Positions 1-5,448 of a stretch of DNA of 9,955 nucleotides are shown here, in pieces; position 1 is the stretch's first letter, and every line of letters starts with the position of its first letter. The DNA comes from an uncultured Holophagales bacterium (lineage in GTDB: Bacteria; Acidobacteriota; Thermoanaerobaculia; UBA5066). A model generated the notes under the pieces. That model searched no databases. It saw nothing but the letters and a program-made list of their open reading frames with translations, and was not told the origin of the DNA. Location of the stretch: positions 1-9,955 of the forward strand of contig CALMDF010000319.1 of assembly GCA_937864895.1 (NCBI GenBank). The letters are read 5' to 3'. The position numbers and the translations under genes are program-made.

Positions 1-98
1 TGGACCCGAAGGTCATCAAGGGCCCGACGGGGGCGCCGCTGGCCGGGGGTGTCGAGAAGAGCAGCGACTTCCAGTTTTCGATCGGGACGACGTTCTGA
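1..98 (+). CDS. bamA: Outer membrane protein assembly factor BamA, C-terminal end (partial)
   Basis: Only the last 31 codons and the TGA stop (96-98) are inside the window; the reading frame starts at base 3. The peptide ends FQFSIGTTF, with hydrophobic residues alternating towards a terminal Phe. That is the beta-signal of an outer-membrane barrel's last strand. BamA is the barrel subunit of the BAM complex, which folds and inserts outer-membrane proteins. The identification rests on this C-terminus plus position: bamA directly upstream of skp-lpxD-fabZ-lpxA is a widely conserved order. The fragment itself would fit other barrel proteins (for example a TamA-like protein), so the family call depends mainly on synteny. 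Confidence 0.72.
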   Translation, partial: DPKVIKGPTGAPLAGGVEKSSDFQFSIGTTF

Positions 99-114
99 GC
101 GGGGACCCGCGTCG

Positions 115-141
115 CCGGCCCCCCTCGCGGGGGGGGGCCGG
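115..141 (+). terminator. GC-rich hairpin between bamA and skp (terminator-like, no U-tract)
   Basis: CCGGCCCCCC (115-124) pairs perfectly with GGGGGGCCGG (132-141) across a 7-nt loop, starting 16 nt after the bamA stop. The bases that follow (AACCGGGTCG) are not T-rich, so this is not a canonical intrinsic terminator. It could slow or partly terminate bamA transcription, or protect the mRNA 3' end. The pairing is seen directly; the function is inferred. Confidence 0.4.
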
Positions 142-157
142 AACCGGGTCGGTACAG

Positions 158-163
158 TAGAAT
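158..163 (+). promoter_or_regulatory. Possible -10 box for skp-lpxD-fabZ-lpxA
   Basis: TAGAAT matches the sigma-70 -10 consensus at five of six positions and lies in one of the few AT-richer spots of the gap. The bases about 17 nt upstream are a G-run with no recognisable -35. If active, transcription would begin near 169-171, at the foot of the next hairpin. Weak evidence. Confidence 0.22.
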
Positions 164-168
164 CGCGC

Positions 169-195
169 GCCCCGCCGGAGGATCTCCTGCGGGGC
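169..195 (+). other. Leader hairpin upstream of skp
   Basis: GCCCCGC (169-175) pairs with GCGGGGC (189-195), and inside it GGAG (177-180) pairs with CTCC (184-187) around a GAT loop. The two helices are separated only by a C/T mismatch. The structure ends 12 nt before the skp Shine-Dalgarno sequence and leaves that sequence free. It lacks a U-tract. A role as a 5' mRNA stabiliser or a processing site is possible but inferred. Confidence 0.4.
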
Positions 196-221
196 CAGAC
201 ACCGAAGAAGGAGTCACGTAG

Positions 222-806
222 ATGATCGGGAACCGGATGATCGTCGCGGGTGCGGTCGCGACGGCCGCTCTGCTCGCCCTCCCCGTCACGGCCCAGTCGG
301 CCCAGAAGGTCGGCGTCATCGAGGTCCAGCGGATCGTCCAGGAATCCGCCGTCGGCAAGGAAAGCCTTGCCCGGATCCAGAAGGTCCAGGTGGCCAAGCA
401 GGAGGACCTCGGGAAGCGCCAGACCGAGCTTCGAGACCTCGAGAAGAGGATCCAGGAGCAGGGCAAGTCGCTTTCCGAGGAGGCGATGGAGAAGCTCCAG
501 AAGGACTACCAGACCAAGGCGCTCGACCTGAAGCGCTTCCAGGACGACGCCCAGCGCGAGCTCGAGGAGCTGCAGCGCAAGGAGCTCGGTGAGCTCGAGC
601 GCAGGGTCCTCCCCGTGATCGAGGCCGTCTCGAAGGAGCAGGGCTACTCGATGGTCTTCAACAAGTTCCAGAGCGGGCTGCTCCACGCGGACGGCTCCGT
701 CGACATCACGGACGCCGTCATCCAGAAATTCAACACGGCGATCGCGGCCGCCCCGAAGACGGACGCCAAGCCGGCTCCCGCGGCGGCCACGGCCCCGAAG
801 AAGTAA
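222..806 (+). CDS. skp: Periplasmic chaperone Skp/OmpH family
   Basis: Predicted periplasmic holdase that keeps unfolded outer-membrane proteins soluble on their way to the BAM complex. The 194-residue precursor has a Sec signal peptide: a short start with Arg5, a hydrophobic core at about residues 7-20, and cleavage after Ala24 or Ala27. The mature protein opens with KVGVIEVQRIVQ, the usual first strand of OmpH proteins. A long charged, heptad-like coiled coil follows (about 40-130), then a returning strand region (GYSMVFNKFQSGLL) and a DITDAVIQKFN end, both typical of the family. The last 20 or so residues are an Ala/Pro/Lys tail beyond the usual domain. The start at 222 is supported by AAGGAG (208-213) with 8 nt spacing; an ATG at residue 6 would shorten the signal peptide. 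Its place between bamA and lpxD matches the conserved envelope cluster. Confidence 0.9.
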   Translation: MIGNRMIVAGAVATAALLALPVTAQSAQKVGVIEVQRIVQESAVGKESLARIQKVQVAKQEDLGKRQTELRDLEKRIQEQGKSLSEEAMEKLQKDYQTKALDLKRFQDDAQRELEELQRKELGELERRVLPVIEAVSKEQGYSMVFNKFQSGLLHADGSVDITDAVIQKFNTAIAAAPKTDAKPAPAAATAPKK

Positions 807-813
807 GGGGCGA

Positions 814-1845
814 ATGGCCGTCTTCCCTGCGGCGACGACGGCTTCCGCGCTGGCCGGGGCCTGCGGAGGCCGGCTCGTCGGGGACGGGGATCTCGTCGTC
901 GAAGGGGTGAGGTCGCTCGAAAGGGCGGGGCCTCGCGACCTCTCCTTCGCCGCCGACGACAGGGCGGAGAAGGCCGCTTGCGGCTCGTCGGCCGGCGTCC
1001 TTCTCGCGAGGTCTGCCGCCGCCTTCCCGGGCAGGACGATCGTCGAGGTCGCGGACCCCTCGGCGGCCATCGCCGCGGTTCTGGATGCCGTCTTCCCGCG
1101 GCGCGCCGCGCGTCCTTCGGTGCATCCGACGGCCGTCGTCGCCGACGGCGCGCGGGTCGCGACAGGGGCCGAGGTCGGGCCGTACGTCGTGGTGGGCGAG
1201 GGGTCAGAGGTGTCGGACGGCGTGATCCTCGACCCGCACGTCGTCGTCGGGCGCCGCTGCCGGATCGGGAGGGGCGCGTGGCTCCACCCGCACGTCGTCC
1301 TCTACGACGACGCCGTGGTCGGTGAGGGAGCCGAGATCCACTCCGGGGCCGTGATCGGCGCCGACGGTTTCGGGTACGCCCCCGGACCGCGGGGGCTCCG
1401 CAAGGTCCAGCAGGTCGGGGGGGTCGAGATCGGCGCGAATGCCGAGATCGGCGCGAACACGTGCGTCGACCGCGCGACGTTCGAGACCACCCGCGTCGGG
1501 GAGGGGAGCAAGGTGGACGACCTCGTCATGATCGGCCACAACTGCGACGTCGGGCGGCACGTCGTCCTCTGCGGCCAGGTGGGTCTCGCGGGCTCGACGA
1601 TCGTCGGCGACCAGTCGGTCCTCGCCGGGCAGGTCGGTACCGGGGGGCACCTCAAGATCGGCCGCGGCGTGAAGGCCGGCGGCCAGACGGGCATCTCCTC
1701 GGACGTCCCGGACGGCGCGAGGGTCTTCGGGACGCCGCACATGGCCCACCTGGACGCCTTCCGGTCCCTCGCCGAGCTCAGGCGGCTGCCGGAGACGGCA
1801 CGCCTCGTCCGGGAGATGGCGAAGGACAGGGGAGCGAAGGGATGA
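814..1845 (+). CDS. lpxD: UDP-3-O-(3-hydroxyacyl)glucosamine N-acyltransferase LpxD
   Basis: Third step of lipid A synthesis: transfers a 3-hydroxyacyl chain from ACP to the 2-amino group of UDP-3-O-acylglucosamine in the cytoplasm. Length is 343 aa, normal for LpxD. Residues 1 to about 100 form the N-terminal uridine-binding domain (DLSFAADD near residue 43). About 105-310 are left-handed beta-helix hexapeptide repeats, and a helical C-terminus follows ([18 protein letters not shown]). Diagnostic motifs are IGADGFGYA (181-189) and IGHNCDVG, whose His242 aligns with the catalytic His239 of E. coli. The family's DRGxx segment reads DRATF (219-223), a mild variation. The ATG lies 7 nt after the skp stop, with AAGGGG (805-810) unusually close at 3 nt. 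The stop overlaps the fabZ start (ATGA), so the genes are co-transcribed and probably translationally coupled. Confidence 0.94.
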   Translation: MAVFPAATTASALAGACGGRLVGDGDLVVEGVRSLERAGPRDLSFAADDRAEKAACGSSAGVLLARSAAAFPGRTIVEVADPSAAIAAVLDAVFPRRAARPSVHPTAVVADGARVATGAEVGPYVVVGEGSEVSDGVILDPHVVVGRRCRIGRGAWLHPHVVLYDDAVVGEGAEIHSGAVIGADGFGYAPGPRGLRKVQQVGGVEIGANAEIGANTCVDRATFETTRVGEGSKVDDLVMIGHNCDVGRHVVLCGQVGLAGSTIVGDQSVLAGQVGTGGHLKIGRGVKAGGQTGISSDVPDGARVFGTPHMAHLDAFRSLAELRRLPETARLVREMAKDRGAKG

Positions 1846-2315
1846 GCTCCGGGACCGAGCCCGGCCGCCTCGGGATCCAGGACATCCTCAGGGTCCTTCC
1901 TCACCGTTACCCCTTCCTCCTCGTCGACCGGATCCTCGAGGTCGAGCCGGGGAAGAAGGTCGTCGGACTGAAGAACGTGACGTTCAACGAGGAGTTCTTC
2001 CAGGGGCACTTCCCGGGGAACCCGGTGATGCCGGGGGTCCTCCTCGTTGAGGCGATGGCCCAGGTGGGCGCGTTCATGCTGCTCACCGCCACCGACGATC
2101 CCTGCCGGCGGCAGCTCCGCCTGACGGGGCTCGACGCCGTGCGCTTCCGCAGGCCGGTGGTCCCCGGGGACCAGGTTCTGTTCACCGTCGACTTCGTCAC
2201 CATGAAGAGGTCGATCGTCAAGGTGCGCGGCGAAGCGAGAGTGGACGGCCAGCTCTGCGCCGAAGCCGAGATCATGAGCCTCATCCACGATTGCGGGCCG
2301 GAGGAGACGGGCTGA
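1842..2315 (+). CDS. fabZ: 3-hydroxyacyl-[acyl-carrier-protein] dehydratase FabZ
   Basis: Hot-dog-fold dehydratase that converts (3R)-hydroxyacyl-ACP to trans-2-enoyl-ACP in fatty acid elongation. It competes with LpxA and LpxD for hydroxyacyl-ACP, which is why it sits among the lipid A genes. The protein is 157 aa, usual for FabZ. Visible motifs are [12 protein letters not shown] near residue 19 and [20 protein letters not shown]. The catalytic pair is His56 and Glu70, with the same 14-residue spacing as in characterised FabZ proteins. The ATG at 1842 overlaps the lpxD stop by 4 nt (ATGA) and follows AGGGGAG (1828-1834) at 7 nt. The same frame stays open further upstream inside lpxD, but there it reads Arg-rich shadow sequence with no family similarity. 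FabA is unlikely, because the length and His-Glu context are FabZ-like. Confidence 0.95.
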   Translation: MSSGTEPGRLGIQDILRVLPHRYPFLLVDRILEVEPGKKVVGLKNVTFNEEFFQGHFPGNPVMPGVLLVEAMAQVGAFMLLTATDDPCRRQLRLTGLDAVRFRRPVVPGDQVLFTVDFVTMKRSIVKVRGEARVDGQLCAEAEIMSLIHDCGPEETG

Positions 2316-3095
2316 ATGCCGATCCACCCCACAGCGGTTGTCCACGAATCCGCGTCGATTCACCCCGAGGCCGAGATCGGGCCTTACGCCTTCGTCGGCG
2401 AGTCGGTCGTCATCGGGGCCCGGACGCGCGTGGGCGCCCACGCGGTCGTCGACGGGCCGACGGTTCTCGGCGAGGACAACGTGGTCCACCCGCACGCCGC
2501 CCTGGGAGGCCCCCCCCAGGACCTGAAGTACGCCGGCGAGCCGACGCGGCTCCTCGTGGGGAGCCGGAACGTCTTTCGCGAGTTCATGACCGCGCATCGG
2601 GGCACCGTGACGGGGCACGCCGAGACCGTGATCGGCGACGACAACCTCTTCATGGCGTACGCCCACGTCGCGCACGACTGCATCGTCGGGAGCCGCAACG
2701 TCTTCGCGAACTCGGCCTCCCTGTCGGGCCACGTCGTCGTCGAGGACGACGTGGTCCTCGGGGGCTTCGCCGTGGTGAGGCAGTTCTGCCGCGTGGGGCG
2801 CTTCGCCTACGTGGGCGGGATGACCCCCGTGAACAAGGACGTCCTTCCCTTCACCTGGACCTCGAGCGACCGCGACACGAAGGCCTACAAGATCAACGCG
2901 GTGGGACTCTCGCGCAAGGGCTACTCGCCCGATCGCGTCTCCTCGCTCCAGAAGGCCTACCGGATTCTCCACCGCAACCGGCACGACCACGCGGCGATCC
3001 TGGCGAGCCTCGGAGAGCTCGCCGAGTCGGCCCCCGACGTCAGGGTCCTCCTCGACTTCATCACGAGCTCGAAGGCGGGGATCCACGGGGCGTGA
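2316..3095 (+). CDS. lpxA: UDP-N-acetylglucosamine O-acyltransferase LpxA
   Basis: First enzyme of lipid A synthesis: moves a 3-hydroxyacyl chain from ACP to the 3-OH of UDP-GlcNAc in the cytoplasm. It has 259 aa, the usual length. Residues 1 to about 185 are hexapeptide repeats starting IHPTAVV. Family motifs include GGPPQDLKYAGEPTRL (64-79), MAYAHVAHDC with catalytic His120 (E. coli His125), SGHV with His139 (E. coli His144), and a helical C-terminus with INAVGLSRKGY. Gly168 aligns with E. coli Gly173, the acyl-chain ruler, so a longer chain than the C10 type is plausible. Two groove positions differ from E. coli: Arg155 replaces His160, and Val196 replaces Glu200. The ATG directly abuts the fabZ TGA and follows GGAGGAG (2300-2306) at 9 nt. 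No lpxB or lpxI follows; this is the last gene of the run. Confidence 0.95.
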   Translation: MPIHPTAVVHESASIHPEAEIGPYAFVGESVVIGARTRVGAHAVVDGPTVLGEDNVVHPHAALGGPPQDLKYAGEPTRLLVGSRNVFREFMTAHRGTVTGHAETVIGDDNLFMAYAHVAHDCIVGSRNVFANSASLSGHVVVEDDVVLGGFAVVRQFCRVGRFAYVGGMTPVNKDVLPFTWTSSDRDTKAYKINAVGLSRKGYSPDRVSSLQKAYRILHRNRHDHAAILASLGELAESAPDVRVLLDFITSSKAGIHGA

Positions 3096-3101
3096 TGGCC
3101 G

Positions 3102-3129
3102 GGGGAATCCCGCACCGCCGGGTTTCCCC
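3102..3129 (+). terminator. Hairpin just downstream of lpxA
   Basis: GGGGAATCCC (3102-3111) pairs with GGGTTTCCCC (3120-3129) with one T/T mismatch and an 8-nt loop. It begins 6 nt after the lpxA stop. No T-run follows, so it is at best a weak intrinsic terminator or an mRNA-end stabiliser for the envelope operon. Confidence 0.4.
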
Positions 3130-3235
3130 GAGCCCGTTCCACGCGGATCGGAGGCTCGCTTCACCCGCGCGGGACTGACCGGGAAAGCCGCGCTCCGGGT
3201 CGCCGGGCTCCCCTGAAACGGAGGCGGAGAAGAAG

Positions 3236-3259
3236 AAGGGGCCGCGCGAGCGGCCCCTT
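3236..3259 (-). terminator. Intrinsic terminator of the EF-G-like gene, possibly bidirectional
   Basis: AAGGGGCCGC (3236-3245) and GCGGCCCCTT (3250-3259) form a perfect 10-bp stem with a 4-nt loop (GCGA on +, TCGC on -). On the minus strand the stem is followed by CTTCTTCTTCT, a U-rich run, and it lies 23 nt past the EF-G-like stop. That makes it a good terminator for the minus-strand gene. On the plus strand the tail is CGGTCGTTCGG, so ending lpxA transcripts here would be less efficient. The convergent arrangement makes shared use plausible. Confidence 0.75.
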
Positions 3260-3282
3260 CGGTCGTTCGGAAGAGGGGAGGG

Positions 3283-5373
3283 CTACTCGGTCTCGACGTC
3301 CGCCTTGCGGAGCTTGGCGCGCTCGGCGATGAGCTTCTCCTGAAGGGGCCTCGGGAGCTCCTCGTAGTGGGAGAGCTCCATGGTGAAGGAGCCCCGGCCC
3401 TGGGTCAGGGAGCGGAGAACGGCGGAGTAGGAGAGCATCTCCGAGAGCGGGACCTCGGCCTTGACGACCGCGTCGTCGCCGATCTGGTCCATGCCCGACG
3501 GGCGCCCGCGGCGGCTCGTGAGGTCGCCCATGAGGTCGCCCATGTACTCCTGCGGGGCGCGGACTCCGACCTTCATGATCGGCTCGAGGATGGTGGGCTT
3601 CGCCTTCTCCATCGCCTCCTTGTAGGCGAGCGAGCCGGCGATCTTGAACGCCATTTCCGACGAGTCGACGTCGTGGTACTGGCCGTCGTAGAGCTCCACG
3701 CGGAAGTCGACCATCGGAAAGCCCGCGAGGTAGCCGCGCTTGCGGGCGTCCTGGATCCCCTTTTCGACGGCGGGGATGTAGTTCCGCGGGATCGAGCCTC
3801 CGAAGATGTCGTCCACGAACTCGAAGTCGGCGCCTCGGGCGAGCGGCTTGACGCGGATCTTGCAGTCGGCGAACTGGCCGTGGCCGCCCGTCTGCTTCTT
3901 GTGGCGCCCGTGGGCCTCGGCGGGCCTCGTGATCGTCTCTCGGTACGGCACCTTCGGCGGGTGGAGGATGACCTCGACGTTCGACTTCCGCTTCATCCGG
4001 GCGACGGCGATCTCGACGTGGAGCTGGCCGGAGCCGGAGAGGAGGAGCTCGCTCGTGTCGGGGTCGCGGTGGAACTTGAGGGCGGGGTCTTCCTCGGTCA
4101 GCTTGTTCAGGGCGATGGAGATCTTGTCCTCGTCCCCCTTCGACTTCGGCTCGATGGAGAAGGAGATCGCCGGTTCGGGGATCGGGACTGCGGGGAAGCG
4201 GTACGGCTTCTCCTTGACCGAGAGCGTGTCGCCGGTGAGGGTCTCCTTGAGCTTGGCGACGACGCCGATGTCGCCGGCGGGAACCTCGGGAACGGTGTTC
4301 ATCTGCTTGCCGAGCGGCGAGAAGACGGGGCCGAATCGCTCGGCCATCTCGCGGTTCGCGTTCCAGTAGGTGCCGTCGGCCTTCACCGTGCCCGAGTGGA
4401 CGCGGAAGATCGTGAGCCGGCCGGTGAAGGGGTCGGAGATCGTCTTGAAGACGACGGCCGCGAGGGGGCCGTTCGGGTCGCAGGGGAGGACCTCGGTCGA
4501 GCCGTCCCTGCCCGCGGCGGCGGCGGGGAAGGAATCGGCGCCGGGGAGGAGGTCGACGATCTCGTCGAGGATCTTCTCGACGCCGCGCTCGTGGTCGCCC
4601 GCGGCCGCGAAGAGGACCGGGACGATCTTCCTGTCGCGGATCGCCTTGCGCAGCGCCGGGAGCATCTGCTCCTCGGTGAGGTTCCCCTGCGAGAAGAAAG
4701 TCTCCATGAGGGAGTCGTCTCCCTCGGCGACCATCTCGACGAGCGCCTCGTGAAGCGTCGCCGCGTCCTCGGCGAACTCGGCCGGGATCGGGCCTTCCAT
4801 GGTCTTCCCGGTGTCGTCCGTGAGGAAGCCCCTCATGCCGATCAGGTCGATCGCGCCCCGGAAGCCCTTCTCCCGGCCGATGGCCGCCTCGACGCAGACG
4901 CAGGACCGTCCGAACTTCTTCTGGAGCTGGTCCATGACGCGGCCGCCGTCGGCGTTCTCGCGGTCCATGCGGTTGACGACGATCATCCTCGGGAGGCCGA
5001 AGTCGTCGGCGACCTGCCAGGCCTTCTCCGTCTGGACCTCGATGCCGGCGACGGCGTCGACGACGATGATCGCCGCGTCCGCGGCCCGCATCGCGCAGAT
5101 CATCTCGGACGTGAAGATGCCGTAGCCGGGCGTGTCGATGAGGTTGACCTTGTGCTTCTTCCACTCCAGGGCCGCGACGGCGAGCCCGATCGAGATCTTC
5201 CTTTCGATCTCCTCGGGGTCGAAATCGGTCGGCGCCGAACCGTCGTCGACGCGGCCGAAGCGGTTGACCGCACCCGCCTCGTGTAGGAGCGCCGAGACGA
5301 GGGTCGTCTTCCCGACGCCGTTGTGGCCGGCGACGGCCACGTTGCGAATGGCGGAAGCGGGATACTGTTTCAT
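3283..5373 (-). CDS. Elongation factor G-like GTPase (EF-G-2 class)
   Basis: Translational GTPase of 696 aa with the full five-domain EF-G layout. The G domain is at about 1-290: P-loop GHNGVGKT 16-23, switch I ERKISI with Ser61, DTPGY 80-84, NRMD 134-137. Domains II and III lie at about 300-470. Domain IV begins at PYRETI (476-481) and includes GGHGQF (496-501). Domain V begins around 595 and ends near ELSHYEELP. The GHxGxGKTT P-loop, the GRVDDGS region and Tyr in place of the catalytic His of DTPGH mark the EF-G-2 type (compare Thermus EF-G-2 and mycobacterial FusA2), not the housekeeping FusA. Some members have weak or no ribosome-stimulated GTPase activity, so the role is uncertain. The ATG at 5373 follows AAGGGGG (5387-5381) at 7 nt. 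No ribosomal-protein or tuf genes adjoin it. It is transcribed alone, convergent with lpxA and divergent from the kinase. Confidence 0.9.
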   Translation of the reverse strand: MKQYPASAIRNVAVAGHNGVGKTTLVSALLHEAGAVNRFGRVDDGSAPTDFDPEEIERKISIGLAVAALEWKKHKVNLIDTPGYGIFTSEMICAMRAADAAIIVVDAVAGIEVQTEKAWQVADDFGLPRMIVVNRMDRENADGGRVMDQLQKKFGRSCVCVEAAIGREKGFRGAIDLIGMRGFLTDDTGKTMEGPIPAEFAEDAATLHEALVEMVAEGDDSLMETFFSQGNLTEEQMLPALRKAIRDRKIVPVLFAAAGDHERGVEKILDEIVDLLPGADSFPAAAAGRDGSTEVLPCDPNGPLAAVVFKTISDPFTGRLTIFRVHSGTVKADGTYWNANREMAERFGPVFSPLGKQMNTVPEVPAGDIGVVAKLKETLTGDTLSVKEKPYRFPAVPIPEPAISFSIEPKSKGDEDKISIALNKLTEEDPALKFHRDPDTSELLLSGSGQLHVEIAVARMKRKSNVEVILHPPKVPYRETITRPAEAHGRHKKQTGGHGQFADCKIRVKPLARGADFEFVDDIFGGSIPRNYIPAVEKGIQDARKRGYLAGFPMVDFRVELYDGQYHDVDSSEMAFKIAGSLAYKEAMEKAKPTILEPIMKVGVRAPQEYMGDLMGDLTSRRGRPSGMDQIGDDAVVKAEVPLSEMLSYSAVLRSLTQGRGSFTMELSHYEELPRPLQEKLIAERAKLRKADVETE

Positions 5374-5411
5374 GCGTGGTCCCCCTTGGCGAGGTGTCTC
5401 AAAAGGCCAGC

Positions 5412-5417
5412 ATTATA
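5412..5417 (-). promoter_or_regulatory. -10 box for the EF-G-like gene
   Basis: The minus strand reads a perfect TATAAT about 40 nt upstream of the EF-G-like ATG, a rare match in such GC-rich DNA. No good -35 is seen at 16-18 nt upstream (the region reads TTCGAG). The predicted transcript start near 5405 would give a leader of about 30 nt containing the ribosome binding site. Confidence 0.5.
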
Positions 5418-5448
5418 GGGACTCGACGGCTTTCCTCGAAGCGTTGAA

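Noticed and set aside
129..137. Nine-G run as a slippage-type phase-variable tract
   Set aside because: It lies outside any coding frame and forms one arm of a perfect hairpin, so a structural explanation suffices.
1302..3164. A 620-codon open frame on the minus strand across lpxD, fabZ and lpxA
   Set aside because: It is antisense to three clearly recognised genes and its translation is an Asp/Arg/Val/His-rich mixture with no motifs. Long antisense frames are expected when third positions are nearly all G or C.
3096..3282. A small gene between lpxA and the EF-G-like gene
   Set aside because: No frame with a ribosome binding site and sensible composition was found; the gap is explained by two hairpins and the terminator.
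3367..5286. A 639-codon open frame on the plus strand opposite the EF-G-like gene
   Set aside because: The composition (Leu/Val/Asp/Arg/Glu repeats) is typical of a reverse-complement shadow; the minus strand carries all EF-G motifs in order.
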